Assembly: GCA_036821905.1 (NCBI GenBank)
Contig: DAISIR010000007.1
Span: 69,702 to 133,701 of the forward strand
Source of the DNA: Brooklawnia sp937867175
GTDB taxonomy: Bacteria; Actinomycetota; Actinomycetes; Propionibacteriales; Propionibacteriaceae
Reading direction: 5' to 3'
DNA: 64,000 bases
In this document: piece by piece, positions 9,171-16,939 of the stretch
Layout: each line of letters begins with the position of its first letter
Numbering within the stretch: the stretch's first letter is position 1
Position numbers and translations under genes: made by a program
Notes under the pieces: model-generated
What the model was told of the DNA's origin: nothing
The model's database searches: none
The model's input: the letters and a program-made list of their open reading frames with translations, nothing else

Positions 9171-10055
9171 GGTTTGGCCAAGCATTCTGCTCCTGACCTT
9201 GACGATGGTCGCCACGGCGGTCGCGAAACCCGGCGGGTCCGCCAGCACCCGCCGCGCCGTGAAGCGGTTGATCTGCCAGCCCAGCAGAGCCAGTTGCTCG
9301 TCGCGAGCACGATCGCGGCAGAACGCAGACTGGTTCAGGTGGGCCTCGGCGCCATCAATCTCGAGCCCGAGCCGCAGCCGGATGAAAGCGATGTCCAAAA
9401 TCGCGAGCGGTGGACCGTCCGAAGCTGTGATGACTGGGTAGTTTGCCACCCAGCCGCGGACGCCGGCGGCCCGCAACGCCTGGTGTCCGCACCTCTCGGC
9501 GGCTGACCACGGCTGGTCCCTGGAATCGTCAAGGATCTCCTGCCGCAGCTTGTTCCCCGGCCGCTTCGGGGTCGCCGCCAATGCGGCTCGCAACTCGTCC
9601 AGCTTCACATGCCGACGCAGCGCCTCGTCCACGATGTCGGCGCCGCAATCGGGGATCAGGTCAACGGCCGTCAGCGCTCGGGACGTGAATCTGACGCCCG
9701 AGACTCGCCGGGTGAACTCCCGGGGGATCGTGCGCCGGCAGACAGTCAGCCAGGACCCCGGGTGCAGCACTGCCGAGGCGGCCTGGACTGGTTGGTCATC
9801 GCAGGCAGGCAGCCAGCCGTGCAGGGCGGCTGCGGCGCGACCGCAAACGACCGCGTCCGGGTCGGCCAGGCTCAGGGCCAGCGTTCGGGTGCGCAGACTG
9901 TCGGCCTGCGACGCAGGCGCGTAGATCCCCTTCAGGACGCGAACCAGCTCGCCTTTCCTGATGGCCCAGTCGATCTGGGTGGCAAGTTCGGGCACGGCGC
10001 GACGGCTGATGGCGCCGCCCGTCCGGGCGATGGTCTGTGTCAAGGCTTGCTGCAT
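9165..10055 (-). CDS. AbiEi-like N-terminal / DUF559-type endonuclease-fold protein
   Basis: 296 aa from the ATG at 10055 (MQQALTQTIARTGGAISR); a TTG at 10103 would add 16 residues, and neither start has a clear ribosome site. The N-terminal 60 residues form a winged helix like AbiEi-type antitoxins (GELVRVLKGIYAPAS). The C-terminal third has a restriction-endonuclease-like core, LRLGLEIDGAEAHLN, then DRARDEQLALLGWQINRFT, as in DUF559/Vsr-like proteins. This two-part architecture is common and often multicopy in actinobacteria; function is unknown. No partner toxin gene is adjacent. The gene is bounded by near-identical 80-bp direct repeats and is antisense to both neighbours, which suggests insertion as a unit. 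Confidence 0.7.
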   Translation of the reverse strand: MQQALTQTIARTGGAISRRAVPELATQIDWAIRKGELVRVLKGIYAPASQADSLRTRTLALSLADPDAVVCGRAAAALHGWLPACDDQPVQAASAVLHPGSWLTVCRRTIPREFTRRVSGVRFTSRALTAVDLIPDCGADIVDEALRRHVKLDELRAALAATPKRPGNKLRQEILDDSRDQPWSAAERCGHQALRAAGVRGWVANYPVITASDGPPLAILDIAFIRLRLGLEIDGAEAHLNQSAFCRDRARDEQLALLGWQINRFTARRVLADPPGFATAVATIVKVRSRMLGQTP

Positions 10056-10147
10056 GACGGGATGGTTGGCGGCGGCCGGTCGATTCCTCCAGACGGACAA
10101 CAATCTGTGGACGGCTCGGGACGTCGGGTGCCACTCGAGATGGCCGA

Positions 10148-10228
10148 ATCCCCTGACCTGAGTACAGCCACGGGCCCGCCAACCGCTTTCCGGGCCGCTG
10201 TTGGGGCGTGGCTGAGCGCCATTCAGGG
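10148..10228. repeat. 80-bp direct repeat, copy 2 (right flank of AbiEi/DUF559 gene)
   Basis: Second copy of the element at 9091-9170, in the same orientation. Differences are one extra C near the left end, one A/G change, two changes in the central duplication and one C/A change. The palindromic arms are intact. It occupies the leader of the thioredoxin gene, ending 45 bp before its ATG, so it may influence that promoter. Confidence 0.85.
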
Positions 10229-10273
10229 GTCGGGCGTCCGGCCGGCGGTCTTGTCGCAGCGTAGGCTTCGCGC

Positions 10274-10711
10274 ATGAGCAGTTCTGTCATCACCTGCCGT
10301 CACTGTGGGACGCGCAACCGGGTGCCGGCAGTGGCGGCCGGGACGCCCACCTGCCCGCAATGCAAGAACCCGCTGCCATGGATCGCAACTGCCGGGGACG
10401 ACGACTTCGACGCCGTGGCGGACAGCTCCAAAATCGCCGTCCTGGTCGACCTCTGGGCGCCTTGGTGTGGGCCCTGCCGGCAGGTCACCCCGGTGCTTGA
10501 GCAGATCGCCAACGATCAGGCCGGCAAGGTCAAGCTGGTCAAAGTCAATGTCGACAACTCGCCGATGATCGCCACCCGCTTCGATGCCCGGTCGATCCCG
10601 ACCATGGTCTTGCTGAAGGACGGCCAGACGATCGGACGCCAGGTCGGCGCCTTGCCGGCCGCCCAGCTGAAGCGATGGCTGTCCACGGGACTCGATCGAG
10701 CACGCAGCTGA
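10274..10711 (+). CDS. trxC: Thioredoxin with N-terminal zinc ribbon (thioredoxin-2 type)
   Basis: 145 aa. The N-terminus has two CxxC knuckles (Cys8/Cys11 and Cys27/Cys30) forming a zinc ribbon as in E. coli TrxC. A thioredoxin fold follows, with active site WAPWCGPC (Cys65/Cys68) and the cis-proline in RSIPTMVLL. It reduces cytosolic disulfides, and zinc-ribbon thioredoxins are often linked to oxidative stress. The start ATG at 10274 gives exactly the family N-terminus. It is followed 158 bp later by the amr gene trio on the same strand; a functional link is possible but not shown. Confidence 0.9.
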   Translation: MSSSVITCRHCGTRNRVPAVAAGTPTCPQCKNPLPWIATAGDDDFDAVADSSKIAVLVDLWAPWCGPCRQVTPVLEQIANDQAGKVKLVKVNVDNSPMIATRFDARSIPTMVLLKDGQTIGRQVGALPAAQLKRWLSTGLDRARS

Positions 10712-10869
10712 CGGGTACCGCCCCGAACACGACTCCACGGTTCGCGGCTGCCCGCGAGCAGATCGGCGAAGGGTGGCGAAGGTTAGCCCCGAACGGCCAA
10801 GGCGACGCTCGGCAACGCCTGGTTTTCGGGGTCATCACAGGTAGAATCGAGACTTCGAGGGGGTGCCCA

Positions 10870-11667
10870 ATGACGACCAGACCACCTGCGGTGGCCGGAT
10901 CGTTTTATCCGGCCAGCCCGGCGGCTCTCGCGTCCATGGTCGACGAGCTGCTCGCCGCTGCGCGACCGAAGATGCCCGGCGGTCCGACGAAGGCGCTGGT
11001 CAGCCCGCACGCGGGCTACATCTACTCCGGCTCCACCGCTGCACTCGGCTTCGCCACCCTGCACCCCGAGAACCATCCGATCGAGCGAGTGGTGGTGGCT
11101 TGCCCCACCCACCGCGTCGGCGTTGCCGCAGTCGCGCTGCCCGGGGTGGACGCCTTCGCGACACCGCTGGGCGAGGTGCGCGTCGATGTCGAGGCCTTGG
11201 CCGCGTTGGCCAGATTCCCGCAGGTCAGCACGCGTCCAGACGTCCATGCCGATGAACATGCCCTTGAGGTGCAGTTGCCGTTCCTGCAACGCGTCCTCGG
11301 CGACTTCGACCTGGTGCCGCTGGCGGTCGGCGAGGTCGCCCCCGACCGGGTGGCCGAGGTGCTGGAGGCGGTCTGGGGTGGCCCGGAGACCCTGATCGTG
11401 ATCAGCAGCGACCTGTCGCACTATCTGCCGTATGCACGGGCGCGCGAACTCGACCGGGCCACCGTGGACGCCATCCTCGCCTGTCGGGTGCCGATCGGTG
11501 AGCGGGCAGCCTGCGGGGTGCGTCCGCTGAACGGTTTCCTGACCGCCGCCTCACGTCGTCGACTACGCCCGACGCTGCTCGGCATGTGCAACTCCGGCGA
11601 CACTGCGGGGGATCGCTCGCGAGTGGTCGGCTACGCGTCCATTGCGTGGCACGAGGGGGTCTCATGA
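10870..11667 (+). CDS. amrB: AmmeMemoRadiSam system protein B (MEMO1 family)
   Basis: 265 aa MEMO-like protein. Family marks are PPAVAGSFYPASP at the N-terminus, VSPHAGYIYSGSTAA with the conserved metal-site histidine, DEHALEVQLPFLQ with further conserved histidine/acid residues, and VISSDLSHYLPYARA. The fold resembles LigB-type non-haem iron dioxygenases; the cellular reaction of bacterial members is unknown. ATG at 10870 follows a GAGGGGG tract. Its stop overlaps the amrA start (ATGA), so the pair is translationally coupled. A plausible promoter -10 (TAGAAT, 10842-10847) lies just upstream. Confidence 0.92.
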   Translation: MTTRPPAVAGSFYPASPAALASMVDELLAAARPKMPGGPTKALVSPHAGYIYSGSTAALGFATLHPENHPIERVVVACPTHRVGVAAVALPGVDAFATPLGEVRVDVEALAALARFPQVSTRPDVHADEHALEVQLPFLQRVLGDFDLVPLAVGEVAPDRVAEVLEAVWGGPETLIVISSDLSHYLPYARARELDRATVDAILACRVPIGERAACGVRPLNGFLTAASRRRLRPTLLGMCNSGDTAGDRSRVVGYASIAWHEGVS

Positions 11668-12290
11668 AGCAGCCGTCCGGCCGCCGCGTCCCTGCCGAAG
11701 CACTGCGCGTCCCCGAGGACGCGGGACAGGTGCTGCTTCCGCTCGCCCGTGCGGCGATCGCCGCCCGGTTCGGACACTCGCTTCGGCGTCCGTCTGCCAG
11801 GTGGTTGGCCGAACCCGGCGCGAGCTTCGTCACCCTCACCATCGCCGGCCGGTTGCGGGGCTGCATCGGTTCGCTCACTGCGCACCGTTCGTTGGGCGAT
11901 GACATCGAAGCGAATGCGGTGGCGGCCGCCTTCCGCGATGCGCGCTTCCCGCCGCTGGCGGCGTCCGAACTGGAAGCCATCCGGATCGAGGTCTCGGTGC
12001 TCACCGAACCGGAACCCCTCCGCGCCGCAAGCCGCGGCGAAGCGCTCGCCCAACTCGTGCCGGGCACCGACGGCGTCATCGTCAACTCGGGTGGACGCCG
12101 GGCCACCTTCCTGCCGCAGGTGTGGCAGCAGTTGCCCGACCCGGAGGAGTTCCTCCGCGCGCTGCTGCGCAAGGCAGGACTGTCGCCGAACCATTGGGAC
12201 GCCGACACCACCCTCGAGCGCTACGGCGTGGCGTCGTGGATCGAACCCGAAGACCAGACCCGAACATCCATCACGAACAGGAGCCGGTGA
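11664..12290 (+). CDS. amrA: AmmeMemoRadiSam system protein A (AMMECR1 family)
   Basis: 208 aa. The AMMECR1 signature is visible as GRLRGCIGSL (about residues 59-68), followed by DDIEANAVAAAFRDARFPPL and EVSVLTEPEPL. The late segment FLPQVWQQLPDPEEFLRAL is the usual C-terminal helix. The conserved Cys in LRGCIG has been proposed as a functional residue in the family, but the reaction is unknown. The ATG overlaps the amrB stop by 4 nt, and amrS starts 4 nt after its own stop, so all three proteins are made together. Confidence 0.93.
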   Translation: MKQPSGRRVPAEALRVPEDAGQVLLPLARAAIAARFGHSLRRPSARWLAEPGASFVTLTIAGRLRGCIGSLTAHRSLGDDIEANAVAAAFRDARFPPLAASELEAIRIEVSVLTEPEPLRAASRGEALAQLVPGTDGVIVNSGGRRATFLPQVWQQLPDPEEFLRALLRKAGLSPNHWDADTTLERYGVASWIEPEDQTRTSITNRSR

Positions 12291-12293
12291 CAC

Positions 12294-13361
12294 GTGGAGC
12301 ATGAGGCGCGGTATTGGCACACCCTGGAGGACGGCCGAATCCAGTGCGATCTGTGCCCGCGGGAATGCCGGTTGCGTCCCGGGCAGCGCGGGTTCTGCTT
12401 CGTCCGGGCGAACGAGGACGGCCGACTGGTGCTCACCACCTACGGTCGGTCATCAGGGTTCTGCGTCGACCCGATCGAGAAGAAGCCGCTCAACCACTTC
12501 CTGCCCGGCGCCACCGTGCTCAGCTTCGGTACCGCCGGCTGCAACCTGGGGTGCAAGTTCTGCCAGAACTGGGACATCAGCACCTCCCGTGAGATGGACC
12601 GGCTGGCCGACCAGGCGAGCCCGGTCGAGATTGCCGCGGCGGCGGCAAGCCAGGGCTGCGCGGGCGTGGCGTACACCTACAACGATCCGGTGATCTTCGC
12701 CGAGTACGCGATCGACACCGCGATCGCCTGCCATCAGCGGGGTTTGGTCAATGTGGCGGTGACGGCCGGCTATGTGAACCCCGAGGCGCGAGCCGACTTC
12801 TTCGCGGTGATGGACGCCGCGAACGTCGACCTCAAGGGTTTCAACGACACCTTCTACCAGCAGGTCACCGGCGCCCGGCTTCAGCCGGTGCTCGATACGA
12901 TCCGTTACCTGGTGCACGAGACCGCTGTCTGGGTCGAGCTGACCACCCTGCTAATCCCGGGTCACAACGACGCCACCAGCGAACTGCGGGCGATGTGCGG
13001 TTGGGTGGCCGAGGAGTTGGGCCCCGACGTGCCGATGCACTTCTCCGCGTTCCACCCCGACCACCGGATGCGTCACATTCCGGCGACCCCGTCCCGGACG
13101 CTGAGCCGCGCCCGGACGATCGCGATGGAAGCCGGCATCCGCTACGTGTACACCGGCAACGTCTACGACCCCGAGGGCGGCACCACGTTCTGCCCGACCT
13201 GTGCCACGCCGGTGATCCGTCGTGACCGCTACGTCATCGATTCCTATGCCCTCGATGACCACGGCTGTTGTACGGTCTGCGGGACCCGCATCCCCGGCCG
13301 CTTCAATGCGCACTCGGGCAGTGGACGCCGGCGGATGCCGCACCGGATCACGATCCATTGA
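12294..13361 (+). CDS. amrS: AmmeMemoRadiSam system radical SAM enzyme
   Basis: 355 aa radical SAM protein. The 4Fe-4S/SAM cluster motif is CNLGCKFC (Cys83, Cys87, Cys90), in the context FGTAGCNLGCKFCQNWDIS that marks this subfamily and the PflA-like activases. An N-terminal cysteine group (Cys18, 21, 25, 35) and a C-terminal zinc-ribbon-like pair (FCPTC and CCTVCG) probably hold further metal. The GTG start at 12294 is preceded by AGGAG. It completes an amrB-amrA-amrS operon. Substrate unknown; the tight co-occurrence of the three families is the main functional clue. Confidence 0.93.
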   Translation: MEHEARYWHTLEDGRIQCDLCPRECRLRPGQRGFCFVRANEDGRLVLTTYGRSSGFCVDPIEKKPLNHFLPGATVLSFGTAGCNLGCKFCQNWDISTSREMDRLADQASPVEIAAAAASQGCAGVAYTYNDPVIFAEYAIDTAIACHQRGLVNVAVTAGYVNPEARADFFAVMDAANVDLKGFNDTFYQQVTGARLQPVLDTIRYLVHETAVWVELTTLLIPGHNDATSELRAMCGWVAEELGPDVPMHFSAFHPDHRMRHIPATPSRTLSRARTIAMEAGIRYVYTGNVYDPEGGTTFCPTCATPVIRRDRYVIDSYALDDHGCCTVCGTRIPGRFNAHSGSGRRRMPHRITIH

Positions 13362-13389
13362 CCTGCCGGGGTTCGGGTAGCCTCGTGGA

Positions 13390-13761
13390 ATGAGCGAGAA
13401 GCCCTTCATCGAAGTCCCACAAGGACCTGCCCCGACCGAGCTGCTGATCATCGACGAGGTTGTGGGTGATGGCCCCGAGGCGACTGGCGGCGCCAGCGTC
13501 CTGGTCGACTACGTCGGCGTCGGATTTGACTCCGGCAAGGAGTTCGACGCGTCCTACAACCGTGGCGAGCCGCTGTCCTTCCGGCTGGGCTTCGGTCAGG
13601 TCATCAAGGGCTGGGACGATGGCGTGCAGGGCATGCGGGTGGGTGGTCGCCGCAAGCTGGTGATCCCCGCCGACCAGGCCTACGGCAGGCACGGTATCCC
13701 CGGCGTGATCGGCCCGAACGAGGCCCTGATCTTCGTCTGCGAACTCCGCGCGGTCCGCTGA
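13390..13761 (+). CDS. FKBP-type peptidyl-prolyl cis-trans isomerase
   Basis: 123 aa, a single FKBP domain. Typical residues are SVLVDYVGVGFDSGKEFDAS, the active-site loop GFGQVIKGWDDGVQGM and the rim GRRKLVIPADQAYG followed by IPGVIGPNEALIFVCEL. There is no signal peptide, so it is a cytosolic foldase. The acid before the loop and the Trp in IKGWDDG, which form the proline pocket, are intact. It lies 28 bp after amrS and could share its transcript. Length is normal for minimal bacterial FKBPs. Confidence 0.93.
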   Translation: MSEKPFIEVPQGPAPTELLIIDEVVGDGPEATGGASVLVDYVGVGFDSGKEFDASYNRGEPLSFRLGFGQVIKGWDDGVQGMRVGGRRKLVIPADQAYGRHGIPGVIGPNEALIFVCELRAVR

Positions 13762-13786
13762 CCTCGGTCCGGCGCTGCCGATGCAC

Positions 13787-14116
13787 TCAGCCGGGCTCCT
13801 CGGTCAGACCCGCACGATTGGCCCAGGGCTGCGGTTCGGCACGGTAACGACGTAACGGGACGCCTGCCGCGTCCTGCTCAATGTCGATACCCTCGCCGGC
13901 CCAATGTCGGCGGGCGTCCGGCAACAGGTGCGCCGGCAGGCGTCCGGACGCGTTCACCACCCGCCACCAAGGGATATCGGCGCCGTCGGTGGCCAGGATC
14001 CGGCCGACCTGCCGCGCGGTGCAGCCGATCAGCTCAGCCACGTCGCCGTAGGTCGCCACCTGGCCGGGCGGGATCGCCCGCACGGCGTGCCGAACCATCT
14101 CAGCCAACTCGTACAT
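13787..14116 (-). CDS. Alkyltransferase-like protein (ATL; MGMT fold without the acceptor cysteine)
   Basis: 109 aa, the DNA-binding half of O6-alkylguanine transferases. Tyr23 (VATYGDVAELIG) and the Arg finger in ARQVGRIL are present. The acceptor motif PCHR is replaced by IPWWRVVNASGRLP (Trp50-Trp51-Arg52), so the protein cannot take an alkyl group. ATL proteins bind O6-alkylguanine lesions and hand them to nucleotide excision repair. It is convergent with the FKBP gene and divergent from a lipoprotein gene. The window also carries an AlkD-like enzyme, so alkylation damage handling is represented twice. Confidence 0.88.
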   Translation of the reverse strand: MYELAEMVRHAVRAIPPGQVATYGDVAELIGCTARQVGRILATDGADIPWWRVVNASGRLPAHLLPDARRHWAGEGIDIEQDAAGVPLRRYRAEPQPWANRAGLTEEPG

Positions 14117-14171
14117 GCCCCGATGGTCTCAGCTTGCAGGGCCCGGCGTGGAGTGTGTTGTACTGGGACCC

Positions 14172-15128
14172 ATGTTCAAGTACCTCGCGGCCCTGCTCGC
14201 TGGCGTCCTCGTCCTCGCTGGCTGCTCCGCGGTTCCCGACGGCAGCGATCCGGCTGTCGGGGAGGGGTCGGCGTCCACTGGAGCGCTGACCAGTGCCACG
14301 CCGACGCCCACGCCGACGCCCACCCCGCTGCCGCAGCTGCCCGGTGGTGGCCGCCAATTGTTGCCCACCTACCGGCTGTGCGGTTTCGTCGGTTACCCGG
14401 GGGCGCCCGGCCAGGGACGGTTGGGGATCGGCGCGGTCGAGGACCGGATGCCCGAGTTGTTCGAACAGTGCGCGCCCTACGCCGGTGACCGGAAGATCAT
14501 GCCTGTGATGGAGTTGATCACCACGACCGTCCAGCCGTTCCCCGGCGAGGACGGCATGTGGCGTTCCCGCATTGATCCGGCGGTCATCGACCACTGGTTG
14601 TCGGTCGCGCGGGCGAACGGTGCCATCCTGCTGCTCGACATTCAGCCCGGGCAGTCGAGCTTCCTGGACGAGTTGAAGGCGCTGGAGCGCTACCTCGACG
14701 AGCCGGACGTCGGCGTGGCGCTCGATCCGGAATGGGCCATGTCGCCCGGGCAGGTGCCGATGCAAAGCTTCGGGTCGACCACGGGTGAAGAACTCAACGA
14801 GGTGGCCGGCTACCTGGCCGGTCTGGTGGCCGAACACCAGTTGCCCGAGAAGGTGATGGTGTACCACATCCTGCATCCCGAGATCATCAGCAACGAGGCT
14901 GCGCTGCAGCAGCACTGGGGCGTCGTCCAGATCAAGAGCGTGGACGGGATCGGCGCGCCGGCCGACAAGATCGCCACCTATCAGCGTGTCAGCGCCGGGG
15001 TTCCGCCGCATGTTTCAATGGGCTTCAAGCTGTTCTACGAAGAAGACGTGCAGAACAGCGGCTACCTGATGACCCCGGCCGAGGTTCTGGCGCTGGTGCC
15101 GGTGCCCGACTACATCATGTACGAGTGA
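14172..15128 (+). CDS. Secreted lipoprotein, possible TIM-barrel (glycosidase-like) domain, function unknown
   Basis: 318 aa. A lipobox LVLAGC places the lipidated cysteine at residue 18. A low-complexity linker with five Thr-Pro pairs follows (about residues 43-52). The remaining about 250 residues look like an alternating beta/alpha domain with acidic residues at strand ends: ILLLDIQPGQSS, VGVALDPEWAM, VMVYHILHPEII, VVQIKSVDG and MGFKLFYEED. This pattern recalls TIM-barrel glycoside hydrolases, but I cannot assign a family. Anchored on the outer face of the membrane. It ends 3 bp before the convergent cutA stop. Confidence 0.75.
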   Translation: MFKYLAALLAGVLVLAGCSAVPDGSDPAVGEGSASTGALTSATPTPTPTPTPLPQLPGGGRQLLPTYRLCGFVGYPGAPGQGRLGIGAVEDRMPELFEQCAPYAGDRKIMPVMELITTTVQPFPGEDGMWRSRIDPAVIDHWLSVARANGAILLLDIQPGQSSFLDELKALERYLDEPDVGVALDPEWAMSPGQVPMQSFGSTTGEELNEVAGYLAGLVAEHQLPEKVMVYHILHPEIISNEAALQQHWGVVQIKSVDGIGAPADKIATYQRVSAGVPPHVSMGFKLFYEEDVQNSGYLMTPAEVLALVPVPDYIMYE

Positions 15129-15131
15129 TGT

Positions 15132-15464
15132 TCAGCGATAGACCGGACGCGTTTCGGTGTCCACCCAGTTCAGGTAGTCGGCCGAACCGCCGATGATCGG
15201 CAACGCCACGATCTCTGGCGCGTCATAGACGTGCATGTCGCGCACCTGCTCGACCAGGTGGTCGAGCAGGGCGGTGCGCGTCTTGACCAGCATCAGCACC
15301 TCGGATGCGTGGTGTACTTCGCTCGACCAGCGGTAGGTGGACCCCACCCGGGTGACCTGGACGCACGCGCCCAGTCGCTTCTCGATCAGCATGTCGGCGA
15401 TCCGGGTCGCCAATGCCTCATCGGGGGTGGTGATCAATACAACGCAGCAGTCACTGGCTGCCAT
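15132..15464 (-). CDS. cutA: Divalent-cation tolerance protein CutA
   Basis: 110 aa trimeric CutA1-family protein. Conserved stretches are CCVVLITTPDEALATRIADM, RLGACVQVTRVGSTYRWSSE and MLVKTRTALLDHLVEQV, ending with YDAPEIVALPIIGG and YLNWV. The start at 15464 is fixed by GGGAGG 6 nt upstream and by the usual family N-terminus. The family is widespread and linked historically to copper tolerance; the molecular role is still unclear. It is divergent from the Crp/Fnr regulator. Confidence 0.93.
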   Translation of the reverse strand: MAASDCCVVLITTPDEALATRIADMLIEKRLGACVQVTRVGSTYRWSSEVHHASEVLMLVKTRTALLDHLVEQVRDMHVYDAPEIVALPIIGGSADYLNWVDTETRPVYR

Positions 15465-15557
15465 GGTGCCTCCCGGTTCTCGATATCCCATTGTCGTTGA
15501 TTCTGCCGGCCGTGCCGGCCAACTACGCCGAACGACCGGGTGGGTACGCTCGTGACC

Positions 15558-16235
15558 ATGCCAGATGACCTGTGCGTCGCGCACGTACCGATCTTTTCCC
15601 GGCTCGGCCGAGCCCAGCAGGAACAGGTGGCCGAGGTCGCGCGTCCGGTGTCGGTCGCCCCCGGTGAGACCCTCTACCAACAAGGTGGCCCCCCGGCCCC
15701 GCTGATCGTCCTGCACAAGGGGATGGTCAAGCTGACCCGCATCACCGCGAACGGGCACGAACGCGTGCTGCAGGTGATGGAACCCGGCGACTTCGTCGGG
15801 GAGGCTTCGTTGCTTTCTGGTGGGCGTCCGGATCATTCGGCGATCGCGATCACCGACGCCACGCTGTGCACGTTCGGTCATGAGGATTTCGGCGCCTTGC
15901 TGGCCGCTCACCCGCAGATCGGGTTCGAGATGCTCGGCGCGCTCAGCAGACGGCTGGCCGGAGCCCAGGACAAGCTCGATCAGTCCAACCACGAGGTCGG
16001 CACCCGGGTGGCCGACTACCTGCTGGGACTCGAGGGCGATTACTCGGCCGGTGGTGTCCGGATCGAGTTGCCACTGCCCAAGAAGGACGTCGCCTCCTTG
16101 CTGGGTACCACCCCGGAGTCGCTTAGCCGGGCGCTGGCCAAGCTGGTCGAGCAGGACGTCATCGAACTCAACGGGCCGCGCGGCATCATGATCGTCGATG
16201 TGGAGGCCTTGAGTGCTATCGCGTTGTTGCGGTAG
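15558..16235 (+). CDS. Crp/Fnr-family transcriptional regulator
   Basis: 225 aa from ATG 15558; in-frame GTG codons at 15552 and 15540 are alternatives, and no start has a strong ribosome site. The N-terminal part is a cyclic-nucleotide-binding-type beta roll (PGETLYQQGGPPAPLIVLHKG, then EPGDFVGEASLLSG). The C-terminal winged helix has KKDVASLLGTTPESLSRALAKL. Only one cysteine occurs near the N-terminus, so an FNR-type 4Fe-4S cluster is unlikely. The cAMP-binding arginine/serine pair of classical CRP is not evident, so it may be closer to Dnr/ArcR-like gas or redox regulators. A protoglobin and a MarR regulator lie immediately downstream. Confidence 0.88.
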   Translation: MPDDLCVAHVPIFSRLGRAQQEQVAEVARPVSVAPGETLYQQGGPPAPLIVLHKGMVKLTRITANGHERVLQVMEPGDFVGEASLLSGGRPDHSAIAITDATLCTFGHEDFGALLAAHPQIGFEMLGALSRRLAGAQDKLDQSNHEVGTRVADYLLGLEGDYSAGGVRIELPLPKKDVASLLGTTPESLSRALAKLVEQDVIELNGPRGIMIVDVEALSAIALLR

Positions 16236-16279
16236 CCCGGCGGCTGGAATCCGGGTTGAGAGTCTGGCCTGGATGGATA

Positions 16280-16308
16280 TTGACGAGCAAGTATAGGAGT
16301 CCTATGGT
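16280..16308 (+). promoter_or_regulatory. Promoter of the protoglobin-marR operon with overlapping palindrome
   Basis: TTGACG (-35, 16280-16285) and TATGGT (-10, 16303-16308) are separated by exactly 17 bp. A perfect palindrome ATAGGAGTCCTAT (16293-16305) fills the spacer and overlaps the -10. A second dyad, GGTGA-N2-TCACC (16306-16317), follows at the likely start point. This is an ideal position for a repressor such as the co-transcribed MarR protein. Confidence 0.6.
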
Positions 16309-16354
16309 GATCTCACCGGATCAACCCAGCGATCCCGAATGATCGGAGCCGATG

Positions 16355-16939
16355 ATGAACTCCACTGCACCCGGCTACACCTACGACCAGACGCTTGCTC
16401 CCTCCCCGGTCTCGATGGCCGAACTCGACGAACTCAAGGCTTCGGTGGCCTGGACGGAGCATGACCGGGAGGCCCTGCGGCGGGCCGGCAAGATCCTCGT
16501 CCCCAGGGCGGAGGAGATCCTCGATGTCTGGTACGGGTTCGTCGGGTCCCATCCGCATCTGGTGGGCACGTTCGCCGCGGCGGACGGTCAACCGTCCGGC
16601 GACTACCTGGCGGCGGTACGCCAGCGGTTCGCCCTTTGGATCGGCGACATCTGCGAGCGGGACTACGACCAACGCTGGCTTGACTACCAGCAGGAGATCT
16701 CGTTGCGCCATCACACCGAGCGGAAGAACCGGACCGACAACGTCGACTCTACGTCCAGCCACGTACCGCTACGGCATCTGATCGGTCTCATCGCCCCGGT
16801 GACGCTGACGATCAGGCCGTTCCTGGCCGACGGGGAATCCGACGCCGCCCAGGTGGACGCAATGTACGCGGCGTGGCTCAAGGCGGTCACGCTTTCCGTC
16901 GCGTTGTGGGCCCGTTCCTACGCGCCGAGCACCTGGTGA
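16355..16939 (+). CDS. Protoglobin (haem-binding globin-coupled-sensor-type globin)
   Basis: 194 aa; the ATG at 16355 is preferred over the one at 16352 because GGAG is then 6 nt away. It aligns in length and motifs with the archaeal protoglobin of Methanosarcina: WLDYQQEISLRHHTERKNRT contains the proximal haem histidine (about residue 119-120). The stretch VPLRHLIGLIAPVTLTIRPF follows, as in protoglobins. There is no signalling domain, so this is a single-domain globin binding O2, NO or CO. Its stop overlaps the next gene's GTG, coupling it to the MarR regulator. Neighbouring regulators suggest a sensing or NO-detoxifying role (inference). Confidence 0.88.
   Translation: MNSTAPGYTYDQTLAPSPVSMAELDELKASVAWTEHDREALRRAGKILVPRAEEILDVWYGFVGSHPHLVGTFAAADGQPSGDYLAAVRQRFALWIGDICERDYDQRWLDYQQEISLRHHTERKNRTDNVDSTSSHVPLRHLIGLIAPVTLTIRPFLADGESDAAQVDAMYAAWLKAVTLSVALWARSYAPSTW

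Noticed and set aside
9165..10055. Type IV toxin-antitoxin pair
   Set aside because: Only an AbiEi-like winged helix is present; no AbiEii nucleotidyltransferase gene is adjacent.
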